This document shows positions 21,561-33,008 of a DNA stretch of 64,000 nt, in pieces; position 1 is the stretch's first letter, and each line of letters opens with the position of its first letter. The stretch spans positions 18,724,001 through 18,788,000 of the forward strand of contig CM075943.1 of assembly GCA_038030265.1 (NCBI GenBank). The letters are read 5' to 3'. Source of the DNA: Corythucha ciliata (lineage: Eukaryota > Arthropoda > Insecta > Hemiptera > Tingidae). Below the pieces are notes generated by a model. It was not told where the DNA came from. It did not search any database and worked only from the letters and a program-made list of their open reading frames with translations. Both the position numbers and the translations under genes were made by a program.

Positions 21561-21980
21561 TGTGAGATTTTTTGTCTGATTTTTGTCCCGTGCCCCGTTA
21601 TAGGGGGCGTCCCGAAAATAGAGCAAAAAATGAGCGTTTCGCGATGTCGTTTGTTTCGGGTAATTGTCTTGGCTTCAGAGCATTTAAATCGCACAAATTT
21701 ATTACAATTTATAAAACAAAACCAACATTTTTCTCACTATTGCTTCAGCGTGAACATAAACAACAGCACGTTCTGGCAAATCAACCGGAAAACGGACAGC
21801 GATGAAAAATGAAATAAGGAGACCCCTTGTGAACCTAAGACACATTAGCCAGCTTTTATCGTTTCTATACGGTAAAGAATTATTCGAAAAACATATTTTG
21901 CAGTGTGCCGTCAGCTCCCTGTCTCGGATTTATATTTAAAAATGCGAAACAAGAGAAGTATATCTTGTGAGTTTTCCTTA

Positions 21981-22167
21981 GGCCCCGCGCACACTAGGAG
22001 AAAAAAGACGCCGACGCGCGCGTCAGCGTCCGACTCGTGCAGTAAAAACACATAGAACTCTATGGGGCCTTTCACCTTGGACGCTTACGCGAGAGTCGTC
22101 TCTTCACCGAGAAAAAAGACGCCGACTCGCGCGTCGGCGTCTTTTTTCTCCTAGTGTGCGCCGGGCC
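21981..22167 (-). mobile_element. 187-bp TIR MITE, TTA duplication (Harbinger type), copy 2
   Basis: Same family as 13998-14183 but with the centre inverted (tagaactctatggggcc here, ggccccatagagttcta there). TTA flanks both ends (21978-21980, 22168-22170). Confidence 0.85.
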
Positions 22168-22690
22168 TTAGGAAGATGTGATTTAGAAGAGCGTCAGTCT
22201 CTATTAAAATGAACGCATAGATGTTCAGACTCCAGTAGTCTTCGAGTGTTGTTTTGTTTTTTTTTTTTTGTTTTTTCAGTGTGTTTTTGTTTAAAGAAAC
22301 CCTCGAAGCGATGTCTTCTTCCGCGTATACGTGAGGTAGAAGCTAAAGACGTTTTTGTTTCAACGTTGAATGCAGCCTTTTTATTATTACACTGGTAAGC
22401 AGTTAGTTTTATTATCAATCTATTTACGAAGGTAATCCGTAAAATTTTAATTGTTGGTGTCATAATGGTGGATTTCATCACTTTGGCGTAAGGTTTGGCT
22501 TAAAATTAAGTCGGACTCAAAGAAAAATTGCGTTGCATTTTATGTAACCAAGAGTGTCGACGACGACTGTATGAATGAGGGCCTAACTGTTTGGTCTAAA
22601 GGCTAACAATTGTCCCAGAGTACTGGCAAGGCACTAACAAACTGACCACTCGGGGATCAATTTCGAGGATTTTTTGTTGCTCACAAAACA
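22168..22690. other. Gene-free stretch
   Basis: A minus-strand frame of 95 codons (22194-22481) is lysine-rich at its end (KTKKKKQ) and was not recognised; no other support for a gene. Confidence 0.3.
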
Positions 22691-23902
22691 AATTGCGCCA
22701 GGATGACATAATTTAAAGACCGCAATTTCACGATTTTTACGCCCTAAAATATCGTTTTCGCAGATCCGACACAACTAAAAAGCAAATTTTTCCTATTTTG
22801 CTTCTCTGAACAAAAAACTCCTGAAATCCCCAGCCAAAAATTGCCGAAATGGGCCAAAATCACAATTTTAGAGCCTACTAAAATCTTTATTTCTGTGCTA
22901 ATATCATCATTTTGGCGCTTTTAAGAGCCAGGTCGACAATGTCCGTTTAAGTCTTGTTATTAGGGTTTAAACGTTTTTTTGTATGCAAAATGCTAAATTT
23001 TGATTGGGTATAAAACTCTTAAGCTCATCTTAAGGATAAACGGAACTTTGAATCCCTGTGGTCAACCCGGGCCCAAATCGCCCGGGTTACGGCGATAATA
23101 GTAATTTTGAGCAAAACCCGCAAGATTCCAGGTAAGCCCACTGTTGTTTTTGAGGTGAAATCGCCAGTTTTGCCAGTTGTGAAAACATCAGTTTTCAGTT
23201 GACAGTTTTAGGGTAGAAACTTCAATTTTAGGTCAAAACTAACCGATTTTTAGGTAAAAACTCCAGTATTGTAGTGAAATCTTCAGGCGCCTTATTCGCT
23301 AAAAGTCAGAGCCTGCGCTATCCACCCTTCCTCCCCGGAATAGAACACATGTTTTTCGGCAAGACGGGTAGATAGCACCGGCGCTTAATTTTAGTGAATA
23401 ATTAGGTCTCAGTTGTGGCTTGAAACCGTCAGTTTTTGTGTTGAAATCAATTCGGAAGTTTTGCTTGATATTGTAAGTATTGAAGTAAAATATCCAGTTT
23501 TGAGCCAAAATAATTTTGGGGGGAGGCCGCTAGTTTTAGGGTATAATATCGTCAGTTTAGGAAAGTTTCAGGGATGAAATCGTAAGTTTTGGGATTAAAA
23601 AACATTCAGTTTCGAGGGGGAAAATTGCCAGTTTTTGTACAGAAATATTCAGAAGAACAGAGTATCGTCAATTATGTAGTCCAATAACTCATTTTAGGGT
23701 AAAATATTCATTTCTGAGGTCAAACCAGGACGTCTTCAGATATGGGGCAACAAGTAAGCTTTGGCGTGAAATCGTCATATTTGGGATGAATTCGTAAGTT
23801 CACCCCTCCCCCCTCCATAAAATCGGTTCGTGGGTTGAAATCGCCTGTTTTAAAGGCAGAGTTGACCTAAAATCATCCGTTTTGGGGAAAACTTCACTAA
23901 TA

Positions 23903-24040
23903 GCGTTCCCCATTTGCACAAAATTCTGCATTTGGGCAGTTCATTTCCACCCGTCTTCACTGAATTAAATCATATGTTAGTGGAGAAGACGGGTGGAAAT
24001 GAACAGCCCCGTTGCAGAATTTTGTACAAATGGGGAACGC
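23903..24040. mobile_element. 138-bp MITE with TA duplication
   Basis: gcgttccccatttgcacaaa returns inverted as tttgtacaaatggggaacgc. Arms of ~55 bp include ttcatttccacccgtcttc. TA flanks both sides (23901-23902, 24041-24042). Mariner-like by duplication. Confidence 0.75.
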
Positions 24041-24057
24041 TATAAGAATGTGACATT

Positions 24058-24170
24058 GGGTCCGTTGTAAAACTATAACACGATTAATTGCGATTAATCC
24101 TTCCCTCTTATTTTACATGTGTTCAAAACAAAACCCCATCAAGTGCTGAGCAATTTTTTGAGTTTTACAA
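24058..24170. mobile_element. ~113-bp 'GGTCCGTTGTAAAACT' TIR element
   Basis: ggtccgttgtaaaact and agttttacaacggggcc form inverted ends, both beside an ATTG. It lies 17 bp from the previous MITE inside the family C array. Confidence 0.55.
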
Positions 24171-24699
24171 CGGGGCCATTGTCAGTTTTGGAGTAAAATA
24201 CCCAATTTCGGGGGAAATCATTGTTTAGGGTGTAAATTCATTTTTTTTTTTATTTTTATGAAACGGAAGAGTTTTAGGTTAAAATCGGCAGTTTTGTAGA
24301 GGCATCTTTCAGTGGTGGTGTTGGTAGGGAGGGGGAACACGTCCGCTTTAGTTCTAACTTTAACTTAAGAGACGTTAGTACTTTTTTGAGTAAAATCCCC
24401 ACTTGAGGGATAAAATCGGCAGTTTTTAATGCAAATAGCATGTTTTCGTAAGACCAATAGTTTTTCATCAGTTTGTGTCAAACCCGCCAGTTTTAGGGTG
24501 AAATCGCATCAATTTCGGAGGAAAGCCTTGGGTTTTAAAATCGCCAGTGTTAAAACCGGCGGATGTGCCAGAGTGAAATCTTTAGTTTTGGGGGTAACAC
24601 ATCGGTTTTTGGGTAAAATCGCCGGTTTTGAATTAGAATGTCAGTTTCTGGAAATAGCGAATGAGCGTTTTTTCCCATCTCTCTTAGTTTTAGCCACGA

Positions 24700-25190
24700 A
24701 TATTTTCGCTCTTTCCAGCCTTCATGGCGCGTAATTGTCCTAAGAACAGTACTTCAGTGCGCCTTCTCAATTTCAGTCGCCTAAGTGCCTACACGAACCG
24801 TAGGGGTCAGCGTATTTTGTCTATTTTATCCACGAAGTTGCCTCCGTATGGCGCGAATTAGTACATTTCTCAATTTCAGCTTCCAGAATAGCGCTTGCAT
24901 ACGCATAATCGAATATTCAGCAGAAAATTTCCATGATCATAAAACCTAAAAAACCTAATTTTTCCATCTTCAAGCTATTCGGGGGCGGCCGTCCGCACAA
25001 TACTCGCCACTACCTCGGTACGCTAACTGAACGGGTCTGCTGAGGCGCAGGGAGCAAACCCCGAAAAGTTTAGTAATTTATGGCGGTAACCACGCGAAAT
25101 TCATGGTTCCTAAAAAATTCAGATTCGTAAAATTTGGGTTTAGAAAGAGCCAAATCTCCCACAATTTTTGCACTTGCAATGCAGCCCTAA
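24700..25190 (-). repeat. Sparse family A and family B units
   Basis: Remnants such as 'ttttagccacgaat' (about 24688) and 'cgtaaaatttgggtttagaaagagccaaa' (about 25125) mark decayed array pieces. No gene. Confidence 0.35.
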
Positions 25191-25197
25191 AACCTTA

Positions 25198-25642
25198 ATG
25201 GGGAACTTGCACATTTTTCAAAAGTTGGTGTTGCTTAAAGAGGGCTCTTCCACAAGTCTATTGCTCACATTAAACTTTGAAATCAGTCAAGGATGCTTTT
25301 TTAGGGAATTTTTAAAAATTTTGAGTGGGGGTTCGATTACGTAAAAACTTACTTATTGAAATGAATGATGCGGGGAAGAAGGGGTTAGACGACTTTAATG
25401 GGGGGACATTTTTCATGTTATTTGTAAACAAACAATTTTAGAGTTCCCTCAAATGCTTCACAAGTAAGTATTTACGTCATTTCCCCTCGCATCATCCATC
25501 CTCTTCTGAAGAACTTTGAACCTTTTTTAAAAATCTTAAAACGCACCAATCGGGTTGCAACTTCCGTTGTTATCTTTCAGTTCACGGGTCAAATCACCGG
25601 TATGCTTTTCTACCCAATCTGAGATTCATGCAAGTTCCCCAT
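25198..25642 (-). mobile_element. 'GGGGAACTTGCA' TIR element, copy 2 (445 bp), TTA duplication
   Basis: ATGGGGAACTTGCA ends with TTA on both sides (25195-25197, 25643-25645), so this copy shows the family makes a 3-bp TTA duplication, as PIF/Harbinger elements do. Orientation is inverted relative to copies 1 and 3. Confidence 0.8.
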
Positions 25643-26178
25643 TTAGTGGCAATTTTTTAGTCACCTCCCCCCTTCCAACTGAAAATTTGGAGTCGCCCCC
25701 CCCCCCCACGGCGTTGAGTGCCCATTTTGTCATGGGAATGAGCCTTCGAAAACGTCGCCTGATGCATCAATGTATGTATGCATCGATGTGAACGATGAAC
25801 GAGCTGAATGAAATTTCTATTGCCCCCCCCCCCATCATTAAGTTTTGAGCCTTCCTCCCCTAGCGTCAGATGAACGCCGACGGCGTCCAAACCCCCTCCC
25901 CCCCGCCGTGTAGACACCCCTGTTGTAATCTACTAATATGAACACAGCTATCGTTTAGCTAGGAAGCACAGGAAAGAAGTTATTCGCCTACAGCCCAAAA
26001 AATGAACGGATTTTCGCCTACTCTTTAGGCGTTAGGATTACAAAAACTCAGATTCCTTATTTTCTATCCCCCCAAAACAATAAAAGAGAAAAAAAATAAT
26101 CAAACACCACTTTCGATGTATAGCACAATGTACTCATTGACTGAACTAATAAGTAACTTTAGGTAATTGAATAATTTC
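25643..26178. other. Gene-free; C-rich runs
   Basis: Contains poly-C tracts at about 25687, 25825 and 25895. No gene or repeat family recognised. Confidence 0.3.
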
Positions 26179-26379
26179 TTTGTATTTAGGGTGACCAGAT
26201 AGCTGACTCATCAAACCGAGACACCCTTGGTACTGGTGGGGGGGGGGGACTACCTTACATAGGTTCATGAAATTACGAATTTTGAGAAATAGGTAGTAGG
26301 CACACAGGTCCGTGAATTGTGTTTTTAAACGGGTGGATTTAATTGCACGAAAGAATAAAAGGGGAAACGCACGACAGGA

Positions 26380-26535
26380 GTATGAACTATCACGACAGGA
26401 ACACAATGCTCTATAAAATATCCATCCAACGACAGAAAACGAATTCGAACGACAGAAAATTAATTTGAACGACAGTGAATGGACATGAACGACAGTGAAT
26501 GGATATGACCGACAGCAAAGGGAAACGACCGGAAA
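26380..26535 (+). repeat. 20-bp tandem repeat 'gaacgacagtgaatggacat'
   Basis: Successive cgacag words are spaced 20 bp apart over five to eight copies, decaying at the edges. It sits inside the hAT element. Confidence 0.75.
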
Positions 26536-27042
26536 AACGTCGCTGCGGCAGTTAGCTGTCGGGTCAGGTGCACATAATCATCACCCTCTTATTACATATT
26601 ATTATACCACCTCGAGGGCGAGTGCAATAGGGCTTGTTAAAATGCGCTAGTATAAAAAAGAATTATTGCACGCAAATTTGTTGAAAAAACAGAAAGACAG
26701 TCAGAAAATTTAGAGATCCCTTTCCTGTCGTTCGGTCTTCCTTTTTTATCAAGCGATGTATTTTTCCCCTTTTTGAACAACAAAATCGTTCACCGACTTT
26801 GAATTTTTTTGTGTTTTTTTTTTTTTTTAACTTGGATTTTTTTTTAGTATGTTGGTGAAGTGGCATATTTCCGCTTTGGTATTTGTATTTTTACCACAAC
26901 GAACGAGTTTCGCAGCGTACAGGTACAAGTCACAGCAAACCACAACGACATGAAAAAAGGTTCCCATGAAAGCTGTAGTCTCCAACCGCAAACAAAACCA
27001 ACTGCCCATACGACCACTCCGTAGTCGTTGATTAGATTTTTA

Positions 27043-27190
27043 GGCCCGTATGCTAAGTCGTTCCTCAAAATTTCCTCGACTCCAACCTTCCTCGCAAACT
27101 GTAAAATCACATGTTATTTTTTAATTTTTCAAGTTTGCGAGGGAGCTTTGAGGTGGAGGAAAATTCGAGGAACGACTTGGCATACGGCCC
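27043..27190. mobile_element. 148-bp Harbinger-type MITE nested in the hAT element
   Basis: ggcccgtatgctaagtcgtt and the inverse end (aacgacttggcatacggccc) are flanked by TTA at 27040-27042 and 27191-27193. The arms carry tttgcgagggagctttgagg. Fragments of the same family lie at about 31855-31890 and 60895-60950. Confidence 0.8.
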
Positions 27191-27379
27191 TTATTTTCTA
27201 AAGTGCATCTATATTAAAGCAATATTTAATTTGGTATTAAATGGCTTATTATTTAAATGGCTGATACCAAATATTTGTGAATCTGGGACATTATGATGAA
27301 ATCCGGGACGACCGCGATCGTAGGTAAAAACAGGGACAGGTCCCGGAAAACCGGGACGTCTGGTCACCCTATTTGTATT

Positions 27380-28024
27380 GCAAGAAACAGAAACAGAATG
27401 GAGAAACAAGTTTATGCCTTGTACGCACATCCGTCAGCAGGATTTACACGAATTTTGTGTTAGTCATAATGTGACAAATGGATTTGTTTCGGCCTTGCTT
27501 CGGCGGAGAACGGGGCACACTATCCCGAAACTAGTCGGCAATAGTTTTTTGCAATAAAATAAATAGGTCTACTCAATAGAAATTTTTTACCATCGAATTT
27601 CTGTGGATTCACAGAAGTTTAGAAGTAGAAAGAAAAGAGAGAGAAAGAGCACGGTTCAACACTAGAGTTTGGAGAAAGTGAGCGGGTCCTTTTTTGTTGG
27701 GCATCAACTGCTGACTGCTGTGGTCATTACCCCGCAGTATCAATTATGTCGTACAATTTTGTTTACTTCCCGCTCGACGGGAGAAGGTCTACCGAAAGTT
27801 TTGCTGCAGTCATCGTTTTGTTTATTTTCTCCCCCTCAACCAACCATGTGTCTTTCTGTCCTCTCTCACACATGAGAAAGCCCTGCCCTAAACTCGATGA
27901 ACAACTGCGTGGTGAGTTGAGTGGTGCGCGAGCGGCGAGCTTTTTCTCCTTATTCACTCGACTTTGGAAGTTTGGAAAAATATTTGTGATTTGTGGATCG
28001 CCGATTCTGTTTAGAGGGCTTGAA
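27380..28024. other. Upstream region of the 28025 exon
   Basis: An open frame continues upstream of 28025 (from 27746) but without family resemblance. It may be 5' UTR or promoter-proximal DNA. No TATA-type element could be argued convincingly. Confidence 0.3.
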
Positions 28025-28155
28025 ATGCTACCTGGAAAAATGAAAAAATCCGGTGCCAGTTACCGTCGTCCCAACAAGAAAAAACCAGAAGAAAACTCCG
28101 CTTCAGGCGAAAGACTTAATACATTTTCAGCGAAGGCGACGACGACGAGTCAATC
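28025..28155 (+). CDS. Candidate 5' coding exon, possibly of the ZNFX1-like gene
   Basis: ATG at 28025 (a second in-frame ATG at 28040) opens a basic, Ser/Thr-rich peptide (YRRPNKKKPEEN, ATTTSQS) that ends two bases into a codon at a strong donor, TCAATC|gtaagt. The next acceptor on + with a matching phase and a real protein behind it is at 40660 (tgtttcag|AACCATGCAG), which supplies the missing base and continues into the helicase exon. The join gives no frame conflict, but a one-in-three match is not proof and the intron would be 12.5 kb. It could equally belong to an unseen gene. Confidence 0.4.
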
Positions 28156-28719
28156 GTAAGTACACTACTGTAGCAATTACCTCAAGAAATTCAGCGCAAT
28201 CATAGCAATAGGTACCGAATATTAATCGCATAATACCGGCTGACGAATCCAGTTTCTATTTTTCAAGCCTCTTTGGTTCTTATTCACAATATGTTGATTC
28301 GTCCACAAACTTCTCATTTAGGAATGCTTTGTTGGAACTTGAAAAATGCCAATTACATAGTTTCTTTGTATCGGTGTCAATTTATGTGCAATTAAAAATC
28401 ACTCGCAAATCGTTGTACTCTCAACCGTTCTTCAATTATTATAATTTTTTTTTTTAAGTATAATTTTGCCATAACTTGAAAGGTGAAGAACGTCAGTCGC
28501 GGCCTTTGAGCAAGCCCCCCCCCCCCCAGAAGTAGCGCCTTTGCCCTGACTGGCTGGCTAGATTATTTGTATTTATGACTACTTTTACGCTCTATCCAGT
28601 AGTCGTTAGCCCCACAAAAACTTCTAGACTCCGCAGGCGAGAGTGACTCAGCAATGGTCCACGTGCTTCGACGCTTTCCCTTGGACGTGATGTAGGAAAA
28701 TTGGTGATGCTTCTTTAGA
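28156..28719. other. Gene-free (putative intron start)
   Basis: AT-rich with a poly-C tract near 28517. No gene or repeat recognised. Confidence 0.3.
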
Positions 28720-29070
28720 GGGGGCGGGGGTCACACGTGATTCCCACCTATAAGTTTGCACATACATTTTGGCCGTATTTCAACAACAAGCCCTGATTTT
28801 AGAGTCTCATTTTAATCACCAGAAGTTCTACAGGAGCGTTAGGTTTTGCTTTTTAAAATAAGGCGACGGAAGAGCATGAATTTCCACGGTCAAAGTTCGA
28901 AGGTGTTTTACATTTATTTCTGGAGTGAAATTTGAAAGAGTAAGATCTTACGCTCCTGGTAGAAATTCATGGAGATTTAAATGAGACTCTGAAATCTGGG
29001 GTTGGCTTAGAAATATGACCAAAATTTATGCGTAAAAGTATAGGCGGAGAATGACTGTAGGGTGGGGGGG
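28720..29070. mobile_element. ~350-bp foldback element
   Basis: Left arm words ttttggccgtatttcaa, attttagagtctcatttta and taggagcg-type sequence are matched inverted by taaatgagactctgaaat and ggttggcttagaaatatgaccaaaa on the right. Arms are about 100 bp and diverged. Duplication not resolved. Confidence 0.55.
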
Positions 29071-30300
29071 GGGTCGATGAACCAATAGTGAAACCCCAGT
29101 GAGCCTTAAAGCTTCCAGAGACGGTCATTGAAAAAGAAAATTTCGCCGAGGTCGGCGGGTCAGTGTGTTGGAACCGGTTTGAACAATACACGGTAATTCA
29201 ATGGGATAGTTGTATGTACCAAATACGGGACAAATTAGGATGTAAAATTAGTAGCGAGGACAAAAGCCAGAGTCCCGCATTTAGAAAAAATTAATTTAAT
29301 TTTCGGGCTTCATTTCACTAGACGAAATCTCTATAAGACAAAGGAATGAAGATAACGCTTTCCCCTCTTCCTAGAATAAGATGAATCAAGTGTTTTCCCC
29401 TAAGTCGATGTGGGAAAAATATCCCACATATTTTCTCGAGGTATTGTAACGGTCTCTTCAACTCTATAGAAGGCTTGCGACAATGTTGTAATTCAGTCCT
29501 GGTTAATGGATAAGTTTGCCTTGAGCTCTCTCTTCAAAAATAACGTCGGTTTTAAATGTTTTCCTTTCAAATTCCAAACTCGAATAAGCCATTGAACCCT
29601 TTTCAATATATTATTGTTGTAAATTTCAAGTGCATATTAGACATTTCTAAATTTAAAGTGTCCGCACTTAATTTTAGTGCCCTCCCCCCTTTATCTTTCT
29701 CTTAAATCAAACTATTTTTCTTTCCCGCTATAAGTGTTTACCCTAGACATCACGGGTACTCTCTAGAGGAAAATAGAACCACTCGACCCCCCCCCCCTCA
29801 AAATAATGATCCTCACCATGTATTTTGGAGAAGGGGTACCGAGGTGGAAAATGGGTGCGGGGCTTCACGTCAAAATAGTGGTTCGATGTTGTTGTTTCTT
29901 TAATTTTCCAGCGTTCAGGTTTCCTACATTTTTTAGTGCATTTCATTTATGACAAAATTACTATCATTCTGGGACTTGGAGGTAATGAGGAACTTGCATG
30001 TGTCATTTTTTTTCATTTTAGCCCTTTCACGTCATAATAGGCCATTACCTGAGTAGTATAATGAAAACCGCATCTAATTCTGTTCAGTCTGTGATTTTTA
30101 ATTTAATTTTAACTTCGAGTTCAGGAACTGTTCGACTTGGAGTGGGTGGGAGCGGTCCCCCTTGTGACGTCAAAGAGCATTGCTTTTCTGTGTGTGTGTG
30201 TAAACAACTCCGAGATTATCAGTTAATTGAGAGATTGAAATTACAACACAGTAAGTTTAAATTTTCAATGAATTTTCTCGTTGTTGCCATTGTTTACAGT
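29071..30300. other. Gene-free stretch
   Basis: Contains the phrase 'gaggaacttgcatgtg' near 29987 (a decayed GGGGAACTTGCA end) and 'tagtgcatttcatttatgac' near 29934, which is found again inverted near 63620. No gene supported. Confidence 0.35.
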
Positions 30301-30450
30301 CAGTATTAATTAATTATTTTATGTTTTTCAATAAGATGGAAGATTTCGTTGAAGCTAAGTCGGACAATCTTCCAATCATTGATGCCCTGACTTTAGCCGA
30401 GTTTTTGAATGCTTCAGACCTTTATCAGTGGCTGAAATAAGGAACCTTTA

Positions 30451-30600
30451 AGGCCTCGCCACACCGAACGCGAACTGCCGCGCGGACTGGTCCGCACGCG
30501 GAAAAACTATGGTAACGGGGTATACCTCACCCACGTTGTCATAGTTTTTTGGCGAGCGGACTAGTCCGCGCGGCAGTTCGCGTTCGGTGTGGCGGGGCCT
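30451..30600. mobile_element. 150-bp Harbinger-type MITE, TTA duplication
   Basis: aggcctcgccacaccgaacg and cgttcggtgtggcggggcct are inverted ends, with ~40-bp arms (gcggactggtccgc). TTA at 30448-30450 and 30601-30603. It sits right after the first YqaJ exon of element A. Confidence 0.8.
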
Positions 30601-30621
30601 TTAAAGACGAGTAGTCGCATA

Positions 30622-30750
30622 CGGCGCCATGTTCGTTCTTATCAGTTTAATAAGAACGGTTGGGGGTGGTTTGTTGACATCCACAAAACATCAACAAAAG
30701 GTTGATTTTACAAGACTGATAATTGATAAGAGCGAACATGGCGTCTGTGA
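30622..30750. repeat. Inverted 'cgccatgttcg' pair
   Basis: ggcgccatgttcgttcttatca and tgataagagcgaacatggcg-type sequence face each other about 90 bp apart. Probably a small old MITE. Confidence 0.5.
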
Positions 30751-30779
30751 TTTTACCTGTCTGATTAAAGGTTCTCTAG

Positions 30780-31640
30780 CTGAAATAGAGATACTATAAA
30801 TACAGGTAAAGGCAATTTCTGATAAGATAATTAATTGACGACGCCATTACTGTTCTGGATAACAGGTAACCGCCAACTTCAAATTATTTAACACTAAAAA
30901 GATTCCCATTATCTTGAGAAAAATCGCTGGTCAACGTGCCAGAACCCAAAGGCAAAGGTTGTTGGCTACGGAATGTTGCTACTCAAATACTAAAACTTTC
31001 TGGTAGTTTATTGAAAAGCGCAACACTTTATTTTAGGGAGTTGAACGCAGTTTAACTACTCTGAAGCGGTCTGAATGTTTCCCGTTCAATTTCGAAGATA
31101 CCTACCCTTCAAAGACGTACGGTCTCTTGTTCTTCTGCCTTGATAGCTATTCTTTATACATTTATCCTCTTGACCCCCTGCCCATTCCTACGAAATAAGT
31201 CGGAACATTTTCCATGCCTGTAGAGAAATTTGAACCCCACAAGTTATAAACCGCCTAGTTTTCTTAACATAATCATCCGGGTAGGGGGCCCTTAAAGATA
31301 ATTACCTACTTACTCAACATTAATACGACTTTTCGTTTTGACTCGCAACCTGCACTTCGTCAGCGTTTCACTTGCCCCTTTGTTATTTCCCCTCTCATTA
31401 CTTGGAACAATAAATAGTCGATAACCAGAACTTAGAAATCGTCTCATTAGAGAATTATTGTGCCTCGTGCACCCAAACCTCTTTTACAAATAAACGCACA
31501 ACACAAAATACAGTTTTAGACGGAAATTAAAGAGAAACAAGCTTTTTCCAGCATGATGTACATATTTCAACAATCACTGTTGTCGTGGTAACTGGTGGAG
31601 CCCGGTAAAAACTTTATCAAACATCGCCTCTACTCGTCTT
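30780..31640. other. Intron-like AT-rich stretch of element A
   Basis: No coding or repeat structure recognised between YqaJ exons 1 and 2 apart from the flanking MITEs. Confidence 0.3.
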
Positions 31641-31652
31641 TATAGTATCCTG

Positions 31653-31770
31653 CCCCCCTATTCTGTAACTCATAACGCGCGCGTTAGCAAAATTTCTCAG
31701 CTGATTACTTTCAATTATTCACCTTGTTTATTTCGCTAACGCACACGTTAAGAGTTACAGAATAGGGGGG
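31653..31770. mobile_element. 118-bp MITE with CTG duplication, copy 1
   Basis: cccccctattctgtaactca and its inverse form the ends, with CTG on both sides (31650-31652, 31771-31773). It differs from copy 2 (35223-35340) at about six positions, i.e. ~95% identity. CWG is a known PIF/Harbinger duplication. Confidence 0.85.
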
Positions 31771-32726
31771 CTGAAATTAGAAATTTCAAGGCAGAAAGGT
31801 GAGTCAAGAGTGTATAAAGTCTTTGAATAATAAAATATCAAGCCGAGGAAGAAATTTCGAGCAACGACTTAGCACACGGACCAAGAAATAAAGTTTGTCC
31901 TTGTAAAATTAAAATTTTAGTTTAGTAATTGATTGAGTTAGCTCGATATCGAGTTCAAAATTTGAGCGTAAGTTCCTTCCCGCAGCATGGACGAAATTTA
32001 CATTGGCAAATAATCTGTCCATTATAGGGGATGTCAGAAACTTACTGAAATTGAATTTCTTCTAGGTCGATGAGAGAGAGCTATTTCTCTTCAGCCGTCG
32101 GGAGGGTGGCTCTCAAAAGAGACGGTGATATTTGCGTAATAAAGTCGGAAGTGTGTCCGGAACATCGTCAGAGAAAAAAAAATTACCGTGTAACGATGAC
32201 TGTAGACGAAAACCGGGAAGTCATCGTAAATTTGAAATGCCAAGAATGTGCAGCTTCCTTGGGTGAGTTTCACGTTTTAAATTTGAATTAGTTCTTTAGG
32301 TATTTCAGTATTCCTGATGTGTTTCTTACAGGGGGGTGTAAACATGCCTTGGCCTTGGCCACATGGGTGCAATCAAAAAGTTTGGTTCCGTCACCAACGA
32401 CAGTTGAAAGCTATTGGAAGAAACCAAAGCTTACAAATATAGCTTCTTCTACGTTGGTGAAGATTGACGACTTTGGTTGTTCAAAAACAAATATCGAACC
32501 TAATGTGGCGAGGTTCCTCGAGTTTGTCGGATCTCCTTCCGCTCCTACCAGCAGTTTCAAGAGATATCTCGGCGATATAGAGGAGATCAGTGTTCTTGAT
32601 CTCCATCAGCTAAGGCTGAGGTACTGTAGGACGGCACAGCGTAGGTTTCTAACAACAATCCCGGATAAGGCCCGGGGTTTTCCCCACCATTGAAAATTTC
32701 CGTTTTTGAATTTGGAAAATTCACTA

Positions 32727-33008
32727 ATGGGGAACTTGCACGAATGCCCGATTTGGGGGAAAAGCATACCGGTGAATTGGCACATGCGGACAAGGATGTT
32801 AACGGTAGTTGCAGCCCGATTGATGCGTCTGGTGATTTTTTAATATTTCAAAGTTCTTCAGGAGGGGATGGATGGTGCGAGGGAAAAATGACGTCAATGA
32901 GCAGTTTTGAAGCATTTGATTGATTTCAATGTTTAATGTGGGCAATGGTCTTGTTGACGAGCCCTCTTCAAGAAACACCGGTGATTGAAAAATGTGCAAG
33001 TTCCCTAT
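32727..33008 (+). mobile_element. 'GGGGAACTTGCA' TIR element, copy 3 (282 bp), inside the YqaJ gene
   Basis: Ends atggggaacttgc / gcaagttccctat, interior agreeing with copy 1 (ggatggatggtgcgag, aatgacgtcaatg) but with an internal deletion. Flanks are CTA and TGC, so the duplication has decayed or the ends are off by a base. Confidence 0.7.

Larger units (their letters stand above)
22700..24680 (+). repeat. Family C degenerate 'aaatcgccagttttagggt' array, ~2 kb
   Basis: Many imperfect units of about 20-22 bp (gtgaaatcgtcagttttggg, taaaatcgccggttttg) tile this stretch, interrupted by two small inverted-repeat elements (23903-24040 and about 24058-24170). No gene. Confidence 0.6.
26187..27371. 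mobile_element. 1.2-kb non-autonomous hAT element with perfect 8-bp duplication
   Basis: The ends TAGGGTGACCAGA and TCTGGTCACCCTA are inverted and flanked by the octamer TTTGTATT (26179-26186, 27372-27379). The ends belong to the widespread 'AGGGTGACCAGA' type. The interior has a 20-bp tandem array (about 26440-26530) and a nested Harbinger-type MITE (27043-27190). No transposase remains. Confidence 0.85.

Noticed and set aside
22194..22481. Minus-strand 95-codon open frame with a Lys-rich end
   Set aside because: No motif, no splice context and a low-complexity tail; insufficient for a gene call.
26844..27296. Paired minus and plus open frames sharing NDLAYGP peptides
   Set aside because: They are the two strands of the inverted arms of the MITE at 27043-27190.
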